Positions 39,458 through 47,561 of a stretch of 49,628 nt of DNA are shown piece after piece. Where the stretch lies: assembly GCA_004555865.1 (NCBI GenBank), contig SFJO01000016.1, positions 1 to 49,628 of the forward strand. The letters are read 5' to 3'. Source of the DNA: Oscillospiraceae bacterium. GTDB lineage: Bacteria; Bacillota; Clostridia; Oscillospirales; Ruminococcaceae. Numbering within the stretch: the first letter of the stretch is position 1; every line of letters begins with the position of its first letter. Below the pieces are notes generated by a model. The model was not told where the DNA came from, searched no databases, and worked only from the letters and a program-made list of their open reading frames with translations. A program made the position numbers and the translations under genes.

Positions 39458-39805
39458 TTTGCATTTCCCTCCCGGAACAAGCTGACGGGCACCGGGCGCG
39501 TGCACCGGGCCTGCCGTACAGCCGATGAGATCAGTTTGAAGAAATGTCCGCGGGCCGCGGTAAAAAACTGCGAATGTTCGCAAGGCCCGGCGGACAGATT
39601 AAAAACAGTATACCATAACCGCCCCGCAAAGGCAAGGCGGGCCGCCGCCGGCCCGCAGCACAGGAAAAAACAGAAAAACAATGCTTCTGCAATGAATTTT
39701 TGCAGGACGACCTCGAAAAAATACGGCGGAAATCGAAGGAAAACTATGGTGTTTCTGTGAATTCTTTGTGGCGGAGTGCCCGGTGTGCCGGCCCGCACCG
39801 CGATC

Positions 39806-39841
39806 AAAAAGGCCCGCCCCAGCCGGATGGCCGGGGCGGGC
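39806..39841 (-). terminator. Terminator of gltX
   Basis: GCCCGCCCC...GGGGCGGGC (39812-39841), with an inner GCC/GGC, is followed on the minus strand by TTTTTGA. Confidence 0.85.
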
Positions 39842-39864
39842 ACAGGAAATGCAGTGAAAAACAA

Positions 39865-41313
39865 TCAGGCGCTGAGCTTGGCAATGGCGGCCTTCACGCG
39901 GGCCAGAGTCTCCTCTTTGCCCAGCATGGCGGCCAGATCGGTGCCGCCGCCGGGGGTGCGCTGACGGCCGGACAGGGCGATGCCCAGAGGGTACATCAGC
40001 CAGCCGTTCTTCACGCCCATATCGGCAGCTTTCTGCTTGCCGGCCTCAAAGATGGCGTCCTTATTCCAATCGGTCAGGCCTTCCAGCATGGGCAGCAGGG
40101 CATTCAGGGCCTCCAAAGCGCTCTCCGGGGTGGTTTTCTGCTTCTTGTTGGCGTACAGGGCGCTGTCGTACTCGCCCACCTCGTCAAAAAAGTCCAGCTG
40201 AGGGGGAATGTCCTCCAGCACCTCGCAGCGGGGCTGCAGGTTGGCGCACAGCAGCGCACGGTCGATGGGGCGATGCACAGCCTTGTCGATCCAGGGCTCC
40301 GCCATGGTGCGGAAGGTCTCGGGGCTCAGGCGGCGGATGTACTCCGCGTTGATGGCCCGCAGCTTCAGGGGGTCGAAGATGGCAGGACTCTTGCTGATGC
40401 CCTTCTCATCGAAGATCTTCACCATTTCCTCCAGGCTGAAGATCTCCTGCTCCCCCTTGGGGCTCCAGCCCAGCAGCAGGATGTAGTTCAGGATGGCCTC
40501 ACTCAGGTAGCCCTTGGCCAGCAGATCCTGATAGCTGGCGTCGCCGTTGCGCTTGGACAGCTTATGCTGTGCGTCCTTCATCACGGGCGGGCAGTGGATG
40601 TAGACCGGCAGATCCCAGCCGAAGGCATGGTACAGCAGGTTGTACTTGGGCGTGCTGGACAGATACTCCGAGCCGCGGATCACGTGGGTGATGCCCATCA
40701 GGTGGTCGTCCACCACGTTGGCAAAGTTGTAGGTGGGCATACCATCGGTCTTGATGAGGATCTGATCCTCCAGCTCGCTGTTGTTCACCTCAATGTGGCC
40801 GTACACGGCGTCATCAAAGCCGGTCACACCCTCCCGGGGCATTTTCTGGCGGATGACGTAGGGGGTGCCGGCATCCAGCAGACGCTGCACCTCTTCGGGG
40901 GGCAGGTCACGGCAGTGGCCGTCATACCGGGTGGCGGAAGCGCCCTTGGCCAGCTGCTCCTGGCGCATTTTCTCCAGCCGCTCGGGGGTGCAGAAGCAGT
41001 AGTATGCCTGGCCGGCCTTCACCAGCTGCTCGGCATACTGCTTGAACATCCCCATCCGCTCGGACTGCACATAGGGGCCGACCGGGCCGCCGATGTCGGG
41101 GCCCTCGTCCCACAGAAGGCCGGTCTGGCGCAGGGTGTTGTAGATGATGTCCACTGCACCCTCCACCTGGCGAACCTGGTCGGTATCCTCAATGCGCAGA
41201 ATGAAGGTGCCGCCCTCGCTCTTGGCTTTCAGGTAGGCGTACAGTGCGGTGCGCAGGTTGCCCACGTGCATATAGCCCGTGGGGCTGGGGGCAAAACGGG
41301 TACGAACAGTCAT
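39865..41313 (-). CDS. gltX: Glutamyl-tRNA synthetase
   Basis: The 482-residue class I synthetase has the HIGH-equivalent in RFAPSPTGYMHVGNLRTAL, LRIEDTDQ, the zinc-less acceptor-binding region around YYCFCTPERLE, and YNFANVVDDHLMGITHVIRG. The KMSKS-equivalent is KLSKRNGD. The C-terminal anticodon-binding domain (about 330-482) is present. It attaches glutamate to tRNA-Glu in the cytoplasm. In most Firmicutes the enzyme also charges tRNA-Gln for later amidation; the sequence alone does not settle that. AGAGAGAGGA precedes the ATG at 41,313. Monocistronic, it has its own promoter and terminator. Confidence 0.96.
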   Translation of the reverse strand: MTVRTRFAPSPTGYMHVGNLRTALYAYLKAKSEGGTFILRIEDTDQVRQVEGAVDIIYNTLRQTGLLWDEGPDIGGPVGPYVQSERMGMFKQYAEQLVKAGQAYYCFCTPERLEKMRQEQLAKGASATRYDGHCRDLPPEEVQRLLDAGTPYVIRQKMPREGVTGFDDAVYGHIEVNNSELEDQILIKTDGMPTYNFANVVDDHLMGITHVIRGSEYLSSTPKYNLLYHAFGWDLPVYIHCPPVMKDAQHKLSKRNGDASYQDLLAKGYLSEAILNYILLLGWSPKGEQEIFSLEEMVKIFDEKGISKSPAIFDPLKLRAINAEYIRRLSPETFRTMAEPWIDKAVHRPIDRALLCANLQPRCEVLEDIPPQLDFFDEVGEYDSALYANKKQKTTPESALEALNALLPMLEGLTDWNKDAIFEAGKQKAADMGVKNGWLMYPLGIALSGRQRTPGGGTDLAAMLGKEETLARVKAAIAKLSA

Positions 41314-41398
41314 GGCGATTCCTCTCTCTCTTTATTCCACGGCGGGCCGGAAAATGAGCCGCCGCCCGTCGGCAAAACCTTCTAAAATAGATAGATTA

Positions 41399-41427
41399 AG
41401 TGTACCCTGCACGAGGGTATTTGTCAA
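41399..41427 (-). promoter_or_regulatory. gltX promoter
   Basis: On the minus strand TTGACA (41427-41422), 17 bases, TACACT (41404-41399). The leader to the ATG is about 80 bases. Confidence 0.8.
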
Positions 41428-41595
41428 TCCGGCCCGGGCAGAACGGACGGCCGGAGAAATTGGCAGCCTGAAGGAAAACGAAAGGGGATGTTCAGCCCCG
41501 GCGGCCGACGTTTGCCGGCTTGTGCGGGAAAGAAAAGCCTGAATAAAGGCAAAGTGAAAAATAAAATTGTGAAATCGACCGCAGAATGCGGCAGG

Positions 41596-41630
41596 ATTCG
41601 CCGCAATTCGACCGGATTCGTGCAAATTCG
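41596..41630. repeat. Four ATTCG pentamers at exact 10-bp spacing
   Basis: ATTCG begins at 41,596, 41,606, 41,616 and 41,626, all on the plus strand, in the region between gltX and the AbrB-like gene. The array ends 35 bases before that gene's -35 box. Phased repeats put all copies on one face of the helix, as for a cooperative DNA-binding protein. The rest of 41,428-41,660 holds no gene. Confidence 0.6.
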
Positions 41631-41664
41631 AGGAAAAGCGAGGGAATAACAGAACTTCCAATTA

Positions 41665-41693
41665 TTGACAAAATCCCCAAAAGAAGGTATACT
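41665..41693 (+). promoter_or_regulatory. Promoter of the AbrB-like gene
   Basis: TTGACA (41665-41670), 17 bases, TATACT (41688-41693): near-perfect sigma-A promoter with a leader of about 125 bases. Confidence 0.85.
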
Positions 41694-41823
41694 TCCCGTA
41701 GATTTTGAAGAGGATGGGAAGGATGCGACGCGATTCGCACACAGCGGCGCAGTGAGGCGCCGTTTCAAAAAGCCAGAAGAAACCGATGAACGTAAAAAAT
41801 AAAATGGGATTAAGGAGAAGAAT

Positions 41824-42081
41824 ATGAAATCAACCGGCATTGTAAGAAAGATCGACAACCTGGGCCGTCTGGTGCTTCCGGTGGAACTTCGGCGCGGGCT
41901 GGGGCTGGATGAGGACCCCACCGTGGAGATCTTCGTGGAGGAAGACACCATTGTGCTGAAAAAGTATCAGCCGGCCTGCCTGTTCTGCGGGGAGGCCAAA
42001 AACGTGACCCCCTATATGGGGCGGAACATCTGCGCAAACTGCCGTGCCGCCATTGCCGAGCAGATGAAGCAGAACGGCTGA
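41824..42081 (+). CDS. AbrB/SpoVT-AbrB family regulator with C-terminal Cys4 motif
   Basis: The 85-residue protein has the swapped-hairpin AbrB DNA-binding domain in residues 1-48 (STGIVRKIDNLGRLVLPVEL, VEIFVEEDTIVLKKY). A short tail holds CLFC and CANC, a likely structural zinc site. AbrB-like proteins are dimeric global regulators of transition-state genes; the tailed version is common in clostridia. AAGGAGAAG lies 6 bases before the ATG. Upstream are a strong promoter and phased ATTCG repeats, possible autoregulatory sites. Confidence 0.92.
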   Translation: MKSTGIVRKIDNLGRLVLPVELRRGLGLDEDPTVEIFVEEDTIVLKKYQPACLFCGEAKNVTPYMGRNICANCRAAIAEQMKQNG

Positions 42082-42102
42082 GTGCATCCCAAACCAGCAA
42101 AA

Positions 42103-42150
42103 AACAGGCCGGGCCGCGGTTCAGCAAAGGCTGAACGGGCCCGGCCTGTT
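42103..42150. terminator. Bidirectional terminator between AbrB-like and XRE genes
   Basis: AACAGGCCGGGCC...GGCCCGGCCTGTT (42103-42115 with 42138-42150), with an inner GTTCAGC/GCTGAAC hairpin, has T-runs after the stem on both strands, stronger on the minus strand (TTTTTTG). Confidence 0.8.
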
Positions 42151-42240
42151 TGGCCGTTTGATTGGGGTGGGGGAACACTGCATCCGCCGGAAGCGGAGCC
42201 GCGGGGCAAAACTTGCGCGGCGCTGCCCTTGCGAAAAGGC

Positions 42241-42927
42241 TCAGCCCTGATGCTCGATGCGCTTCTCGCTGGTTTTGATCAGGTTCAGCAGGCTGGTGGC
42301 GTACAGGGGGTAATTCTGGGTGAGGGTCTCGGTGGTCATGCCGAAGCAGGACGGGTCCTTCAGGGCCGGTGCGCCGGGCTGATCCTCCCCGCTGAGGATG
42401 CTTTTTATATTGGCCTCGGCCGCCAGCATGGAAGCCGTGGAGTAACCCTCCCACCGGCCGGGGGTGACGCTGAACATACTGGCCGCGTTTTTGGGGTCTG
42501 CCATGTACACAAGGCGGAACATCTTATACACCGCCAGCATGAGGTAGCCACTCACCTCCGTGACAAGGCCCTTATCTCGGCTGGCGCCCAGCTTGTCATA
42601 CAGGATATTCAGGCTGTTGGCGATGAGCTTTTTGTTCATGGTGGGCAGCACGCTGCCGTGGTAGTGGCTGTCCCGCGCAGACTCGGCCTCCGGAATGTCC
42701 TCCACGGTGAGGGTCTGGCCGCTGCGCTCAGCACTGCGGCCCAGCAGATAATCGCAGGAGACGCCGTAGTAATCGGCCACCTTCACCACAAACTCCAGCC
42801 CGCACTCGCGGATGCCCTTTTCATAATGGGAAAGAAGGGCCTGAGAGACCCCCAGATCCTGGGCGGCCTGTTTTTGGGTGATGCCCCGCTCCTTGCGAAG
42901 CAGAGTGATGATCCGATTGAATTCCAT
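42241..42927 (-). CDS. XRE family helix-turn-helix regulator with clostridial C-terminal domain
   Basis: The 228-residue protein has a Cro/CI-type HTH in residues 5-62 (ERGITQKQAAQDLGVSQALLSHYEKGIR, YYGVSCDYLLGR). A helical C-terminal part (about 90-228: NKKLIANSLNILYDKL, EVSGYLMLAVYKMFRLVYMA) is a type often seen in Oscillospiraceae. AGGAG lies about 11 bases upstream of the ATG. The first domain binds DNA; the second is unassigned and may dimerise or sense. Its promoter contains the palindrome ATACGTAT close to the -10 box. Confidence 0.88.
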   Translation of the reverse strand: MEFNRIITLLRKERGITQKQAAQDLGVSQALLSHYEKGIRECGLEFVVKVADYYGVSCDYLLGRSAERSGQTLTVEDIPEAESARDSHYHGSVLPTMNKKLIANSLNILYDKLGASRDKGLVTEVSGYLMLAVYKMFRLVYMADPKNAASMFSVTPGRWEGYSTASMLAAEANIKSILSGEDQPGAPALKDPSCFGMTTETLTQNYPLYATSLLNLIKTSEKRIEHQG

Positions 42928-43004
42928 AACTGGCGATACTCCTGACTGTTCAGGCCGCGGGGCACAAATTGAAATTTATGCAGGTCGGCCGTTGCATTTT
43001 CACA

Positions 43005-43046
43005 ATACGTATGGTAAATTATAAAGCAGCAAAAACGCTTTGTAAA
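43005..43046 (-). promoter_or_regulatory. Promoter of the XRE gene with palindrome
   Basis: On the minus strand TTTACA (43046-43041), 17 bases, TATAAT (43023-43018). ATACGTAT (43005-43012) lies just past the -10 and could be an autoregulatory site. Confidence 0.7.
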
Positions 43047-43085
43047 TACATTTTTCGTCAATTATTTTCCCGAAATTTCGGCGGG

Positions 43086-43114
43086 TTGACCAGTTCCGAA
43101 TGGAACTCTAAATA
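43086..43114 (+). promoter_or_regulatory. Promoter with operator-like dyad before the histidine phosphatase gene
   Basis: TTGACC (43086-43091), 17 bases, TAAATA (43109-43114). The spacer contains a perfect dyad AGTTCC-gaat-GGAACT (43092-43107), well placed for a repressor. 43,115-43,253 holds no gene. Confidence 0.5.
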
Positions 43115-43253
43115 TGCCGCCGGCGCCTGGGAACGTTTGCTAAATATTGTGGTGCCCGCAAAGCAGGATTTGAAAGTGAGCCAGGGCTGTAACCATTTTG
43201 TAATTTTTGGCAGGCCAGACGGCTGCCCGGCAATCAGAAGAGAGGACGTTTTT

Positions 43254-43889
43254 ATGAAGAGCTATCAACTGCATCTCATCCGCCATGGCCTGACCCAAGG
43301 CAACCTAGACGGCCTTTACGTGGGCAGCGGAACCGACCTGCCCCTGTGCGAACAGGGCCGGGCCGACCTGCTGGACCTGCGGGCTCGGTTTGCCTACCCG
43401 CAGCCGGATACGGTGTTCTGCTCCCCCATGCGGCGCGCGGTGGAAACCGCCGAGATCCTCTTCCCGGAGGCGGGCAAGAAGATGGTGGTGCAGGATCTGC
43501 GGGAGATGGCCTTCGGCGTGTATGAGGGCCGCAAGGTGCGGGATCTGGTGAAGGACCCGGACTTTGCCCGCTGGATGGACCCCACCAGCGGCTACACCCC
43601 GCCCCATGCCGAGGCTGCGCCGGACTTTCACACCCGCTGCCGGGAGACCCTGATGAAGCTGTTTGAGTACATGATGCGCACCGGCACCCATGAGGCCGCC
43701 TGTGTGACCCATGGCGGCGTACTGATGAGCATGATGGCCCAGAAGGCCCTGCCCTACCACAAGCCGGAAGAGTGGATGGCGGACCCGGGCTGCGGCTACA
43801 CCCTGCGCACCGATGCCTCTCTCTGGATGCGGGACGGCCTGATGGAGGCCGTGCAGGTGCTGCCCCTGGGCTATCTGGACGAGGCGTGA
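43254..43889 (+). CDS. Histidine phosphatase family (phosphoglycerate mutase-like) protein
   Basis: The 211-residue protein begins MKSYQLHLIRHGLTQGN, the RHG motif with the phosphate-accepting His. CSPMRRAVETAEILFPEA follows, then the acidic DLREMAFGVYEGRK and the second catalytic His in CVTHGGVLMSMM. This is the broad branch that includes cobalamin-pathway CobC, acid phosphatases and PhoE. No cobalamin genes are present, so the substrate is unknown. The ATG at 43,254 follows AGAGAGGA; an open frame extends upstream without a signal. Likely monocistronic. Confidence 0.9.
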   Translation: MKSYQLHLIRHGLTQGNLDGLYVGSGTDLPLCEQGRADLLDLRARFAYPQPDTVFCSPMRRAVETAEILFPEAGKKMVVQDLREMAFGVYEGRKVRDLVKDPDFARWMDPTSGYTPPHAEAAPDFHTRCRETLMKLFEYMMRTGTHEAACVTHGGVLMSMMAQKALPYHKPEEWMADPGCGYTLRTDASLWMRDGLMEAVQVLPLGYLDEA

Positions 43890-43934
43890 CGCGCCGGGCG
43901 GCTTCACAGCCCTTCCGCGAAGCAAAAAGCAAAC

Positions 43935-44009
43935 ACACAGCCGCAGTGCGCGGCAAAGGGAAGATGCAAAAATTTCACCTTTTGTCAGCACATTGCGGCT
44001 GTGTTTTTT
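43935..44009 (+). terminator. Terminator of the histidine phosphatase gene
   Basis: ACACAGCCGCA (43935-43945) pairs with TGCGGCTGTGT (43994-44004), and GTGC/GCAC pair inside. TTTTTT follows. Confidence 0.85.
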
Positions 44010-44018
44010 ACAAACAGT

Positions 44019-44028
44019 ATGGTATAAT
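44019..44028 (+). promoter_or_regulatory. Extended -10 promoter of the HD-domain gene
   Basis: TGG-TATAAT ends at 44,028, without a clear -35 box. The leader of about 145 bases contains a TTTGCC/GGCAAA hairpin. Confidence 0.5.
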
Positions 44029-44178
44029 GCAAAAGGAAGGACAGTTTGCCAAGGCAAACCGCGCTTCCGGCGTATGATTAATCATTTGTAAAAAAGAAAG
44101 CAGGGCCTTTGCCCGGCCGCGGCACTTCTCTGAGGCGCTGCCGGAGAGGGCCGATGCTTTCCAGGGAGGATTCCGCCA

Positions 44179-44676
44179 ATGCACAAGCTTTTCGACCCCA
44201 TTGCGGAGCGTGAGTATGCCGCCTGTGTGGCCGACCTGCTGAACAGCGACGAGGTGCTGTGGATGAAGAACATCCGCCACCACCATTTTGTCACCTGTTA
44301 CGAGCATTCGTTGTTTGTCTCGTATGTGGCCTATCGCCTGGCCCGCCACTGGAACATTGATGTCCGCGAGGCAGCCCGTGCCGGCCTGCTGCATGACCTG
44401 TTTTTGTACGACCCCAAGGATAAGACCCAGTATGAGGGCAACCAGTGCTTTGCGCACCCGGTGGCGGCGCTGAAAAATGCGTCCCGCCTGACCGAGCTTT
44501 CGGACGCAGAGGCCGATGCCATTGTGACCCATATGTGGCCTCTGGCCAAAAAGATGCCCCGCTATAAGGTGAGCTATGTGGTGAACGTGGCCGACAAACT
44601 TTGCGCGGTGATTGAGGGCGTCTACCTGTACCGGCTGATGAAGCTGGACCGGCGGATGCAGCCCATCTTTGCCTGA
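44179..44676 (+). CDS. HD domain-containing protein (putative phosphohydrolase)
   Basis: The 165-residue protein has an HD domain: CYEHSLFVSYVAYRLARHW with the first metal-binding His, AGLLHDLFLYD with the HD pair, CFAHPVAALKNA and the final Asp in VVNVADKLCAVIE. HD proteins of this size hydrolyse phosphoester bonds, often of nucleotides. GGGAGGA lies about 9 bases before the ATG. Stand-alone gene; substrate unknown. Confidence 0.9.
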   Translation: MHKLFDPIAEREYAACVADLLNSDEVLWMKNIRHHHFVTCYEHSLFVSYVAYRLARHWNIDVREAARAGLLHDLFLYDPKDKTQYEGNQCFAHPVAALKNASRLTELSDAEADAIVTHMWPLAKKMPRYKVSYVVNVADKLCAVIEGVYLYRLMKLDRRMQPIFA

Positions 44677-44705
44677 CCGGCCGCGATGCACACGCAAAAA
44701 CGCAG

Positions 44706-44752
44706 AACTCCCTCCGCCTGCACCAAAACGGTGCCGGGCGGGGGGAGTTTTT
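44706..44752 (+). terminator. Terminator of the HD-domain gene
   Basis: AACTCCCTCCGCC (44706-44718) pairs with GGCGGGGGGAGTT (44737-44749) with an inner GCACC/GGTGC, then a T-run. Confidence 0.85.
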
Positions 44753-44803
44753 TGTTCCGGGGCTTTCTCGAACTTGACAGGCTTTCGGGAAGCGAGGGGA
44801 AAC

Positions 44804-46036
44804 TCAGCCCTCGGTGCTGGCTGCGTCCGCCGCAGGCTCACCGGCCTCGTCGCTGCCTTCCTCCTCCGGGGCCGGGGTCGGCTCCTCAGTGGGTTCCGGC
44901 GTGGCCGTTGGAACGGGGGTGGGCAGCGGCTCCATGGCGTTCAGGGGGTTCAGCTTTTCGTCGCCGCCCTTTACCATCACGCTCTGGCCGTCAAAGCCGC
45001 CGTACAGGGCAATGTAGCTCTTGCCGGGGTTTACGGTCAGTTCCTGCCCGGCTTCGTTGTAAAAGGTAAAAGCCTGGGCGGCGGTCCCTTTTTCCCAGCG
45101 GATCTTCTGCCAGGTGCCGCCGGTGAGGTACAGGCCCTCGCCGCCGCTGGTCAGGTCGTAATCGCGGGTATAGCCGTCGTCCTTAATGCCGGCCCGGCAG
45201 CTGAGCACGAACACATTGGTGAAGCTCAGCTGGGCTTCTTCGTCGTTGCCGTCGGTCTGCGGCTCCCAGTCGGCCCGGTATTTGTCGTAGGTGCCCTCGT
45301 CCTTGTTGTACAGCAGGGGGATCACGTCATCCGGCGCGAACTGGATCTCAATGCGCTCGGCGGCGCTGCTGCCCTGGGCGTTTTCTCCGAAGTGGAACAA
45401 GTCGGGCAGGGCGGTTTCGCTCTCGGCGGCCATGCCGTACAGGCTGCGGGCATCCTCCAGCCGCTCTTGATTGATGTACCAGCCGAACTCGTGGCCCTTC
45501 AGGCCCCGTTCTTCGTCAAATTCAAAGGCGTGGGTGCCGGCGCTGCTGGCCTCAATGGGCTGGTAGCTGTAATAATTCAGCAGATTGGCCGCGTAAATGT
45601 TGCTGCCGATCTGCACCGGCACGGCGTTGTAGGGCATGACCATCTGCCAGAAGGTGTCGCGCCCCTCGGCCACGGGGCCGACCTTGTCCGGCAGGTTGTT
45701 GTAGCCGCCGTACACCGCCATCAGGGTGCTGGTTTTGCCCTCGAACAGGGCCTCCACCACCAGATCGGCGGCGCATACGCCCCACTGGTTCCAGGCGCTT
45801 TCCCGGTTGTTCAGCACCACGGCGATGGGCCGGGGCTGGGCGCCGCTGTGGGCCGAACCGGTGAGAATGTTGTGGTCCGCCTCAGCGGCCGCCGCCGGGG
45901 CAGGGGTGTCGGTGGCCTGGGGCGCCGGTGAGGCGTCGGAAGACGTGGGGGCCGAAGAGGCGGAACCGCCGCAGCCTACCAGAAGCCCGGCGGCCAGAGC
46001 CAGGCTGAGTGCACCGGCCAGAATACGTTTTGTCAT
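44804..46036 (-). CDS. DUF3048 domain lipoprotein, paralogue 1
   Basis: The 410-residue exported lipoprotein has basic start MTKR, hydrophobic core, lipobox LLVGC22, then a Ser/Ala/Pro linker. The DUF3048 region (about 55-340) includes RPIAVVLNNRESAWNQWGVCAADLVVEALFEG, the strand GPVAEGRDTFWQMVMPYNAVPVQIG and a C-terminal half with IRWEKGT...TVNPGKSYIALYGG. The paralogues have SARD where this one has EGRD. It ends in a Pro/Thr/Glu-rich tail of about 45 residues. DUF3048 (YerB-type) proteins are extracytoplasmic and of unknown function. CAGGAGG precedes the ATG. It is last of three related genes. Confidence 0.88.
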   Translation of the reverse strand: MTKRILAGALSLALAAGLLVGCGGSASSAPTSSDASPAPQATDTPAPAAAAEADHNILTGSAHSGAQPRPIAVVLNNRESAWNQWGVCAADLVVEALFEGKTSTLMAVYGGYNNLPDKVGPVAEGRDTFWQMVMPYNAVPVQIGSNIYAANLLNYYSYQPIEASSAGTHAFEFDEERGLKGHEFGWYINQERLEDARSLYGMAAESETALPDLFHFGENAQGSSAAERIEIQFAPDDVIPLLYNKDEGTYDKYRADWEPQTDGNDEEAQLSFTNVFVLSCRAGIKDDGYTRDYDLTSGGEGLYLTGGTWQKIRWEKGTAAQAFTFYNEAGQELTVNPGKSYIALYGGFDGQSVMVKGGDEKLNPLNAMEPLPTPVPTATPEPTEEPTPAPEEEGSDEAGEPAADAASTEG

Positions 46037-46126
46037 GGATTTTTTCCTCCTGATGGGGAGATGAATGGCCCGGGCCGCAAACCGGCGGGCATGAAATCGC
46101 GTTTTGAACCGCGGCAGAAATCGGCG

Positions 46127-47299
46127 TCAGTCGGCGCTCTCCACGTAGGTTTCTTCGGTGGCAGCCTCGGGGCCATCGGTGCTTTCCGAAGCGGTGTAGC
46201 CGAACCGGGAGGCTTCGTCCACGTCCACTACGGCCACATAGCTCTTTCCAGTGTTCACCTGCAGGTTCTCGGTCATGTCATAGTTCCACAGCTGCAGGGC
46301 TTCCAGATCGGTGCCCTTGGTCCAGCGGATCTTCTCAATGTGGCCGCCGTAGCAGTAATAGCCCACACCGCCCCAGCTGTACTCGGCATACTGCAGATCC
46401 TGGGCCTCGTGGCCGGGGTAGGTGTGAATGTCGGTGAACAGCACAACCACGTTGTCAAAGGCGAGCTGCCGCTCGTTGTTTTCGTCCACCGTGTCCATGT
46501 AATCGCCCATCTGGGGGTAGTACTGGGCCATTTTGTACTGGCCCAGACTGCTGTCGTAGGTGAAGCGGGTGCGGTAGTTCTCGGAATGCACGATGGTCAC
46601 CTGGGCGGCATCGTCGCCGTTTACCTGATGGGGGGCTTCCCGATAGTCCACAAAATTGAAGAAGGTGCTGTTATAGGTACGGCTGGTGTCCACATCGTTG
46701 CTGGTGATGTACTTGCCCACGTGCTCCGCGTCGGTGTACTCGGTGTGCTCGTAGACCAGGCCGTTGTTGTAGCTGTAGCCGCGCCAGTTTTTGCGGTTGA
46801 AATCCCGGTAGCCGTTGCCGCCGTTGTTCAGGTTCCACTCATCGTAGCTGTAGTTTTTAATATACTGCTTCTGCACCACGCTCTCGCCGTCGTGAATGTA
46901 GATGGGCTGCCAGGGCAGCACCAGACGGAAGAACTGGTCGCGGGCCGAGCGGATGGGGCCGATGGTGGGCAGCTCTTCGTAGCTGTTGAACAGGGCCATA
47001 AAGCGGGTGATGCCGCCCTCCACCTTGATTTCAAACAGCATCTTTGCGTCCGAAAGGCCGCGCTGGGGCCGGGCATCGGTGATGTTGTTCACCATCACCG
47101 CGGTGATGCGCTGCCCCTCGGGATAGTCGGCATCCTTGGCTTCGCCGGTGAGGGCGTTGGCCTCGTAAGGCTCCGGGGTGGCCGTGGGTTCCGGGGTGGC
47201 GGCAGCCTGGCCGCCCTGCGAGGAAGCGGACCCGCCGCAGCCGGTGAAAATGCCCGCAGCCAGCGTCAGGACCAGGGCAAGGGACAAAGCTCGTCTCAT
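46127..47299 (-). CDS. DUF3048 domain lipoprotein, paralogue 2
   Basis: The 390-residue lipoprotein starts MRRALSLALVLTLAAGIFTGC, a lipobox signal. The ATG at 47,299 is preferred because AGGAG lies 10 bases upstream; the ATG at 47,308 is too close to that site. DUF3048 features are RITAVMVNNITDARPQRGLSDAKMLFEIKVEGGITRFMALF, GPIRSARDQFFRLVLPWQPIYIHDG and, near the end, IRWTKGT...VNTGKSYVAVV. A Tyr/Asn-rich insertion around 150-185 (YDEWNLNNGGNGYRDFNRKN) is absent from its neighbours. Function unknown, outside the membrane. It shares strand and spacing with the other two paralogues. Confidence 0.88.
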   Translation of the reverse strand: MRRALSLALVLTLAAGIFTGCGGSASSQGGQAAATPEPTATPEPYEANALTGEAKDADYPEGQRITAVMVNNITDARPQRGLSDAKMLFEIKVEGGITRFMALFNSYEELPTIGPIRSARDQFFRLVLPWQPIYIHDGESVVQKQYIKNYSYDEWNLNNGGNGYRDFNRKNWRGYSYNNGLVYEHTEYTDAEHVGKYITSNDVDTSRTYNSTFFNFVDYREAPHQVNGDDAAQVTIVHSENYRTRFTYDSSLGQYKMAQYYPQMGDYMDTVDENNERQLAFDNVVVLFTDIHTYPGHEAQDLQYAEYSWGGVGYYCYGGHIEKIRWTKGTDLEALQLWNYDMTENLQVNTGKSYVAVVDVDEASRFGYTASESTDGPEAATEETYVESAD

Positions 47300-47489
47300 A
47301 GATTTCATTCTCCTGTTTCGGGTTGTGAGAACCGGAGGGCCGCGCGCCCGCGGGCGGCGGCAGCCCCGGCTTCGTATACGTCATCGGCCCGCCGCCGGGC
47401 AGGGCCGATTGAGGCGAAAACGGAAAAAGCGCAGGCCGCGGGCAGCGCCAAGCACGGCCCGGATGGCCTGCGGCCATATCATTGCTATT

Positions 47490-47530
47490 GTACCCCCTGC
47501 GGGCCGGGTTGTAAAGCGCGCAGGGGGTAC
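47490..47530. repeat. Inverted repeat between DUF3048 genes
   Basis: GTACCCCCTGCG (47490-47501) pairs with CGCAGGGGGTAC (47519-47530). No T-run follows, but a TTTTTTT tract lies directly after the stop of paralogue 3 at about 47,549-47,556 on the minus strand. Confidence 0.5.
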
Positions 47531-47561
47531 CCAAATCTTAGACTTTCTGAAAAAAAGCCGC

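Noticed and set aside
42969..43253. N-terminal extension of the histidine phosphatase
   Set aside because: The frame is open by chance; the motif LIRHG starts just after the ATG at 43,254, which has a ribosome site, and the upstream part contains promoter and dyad.
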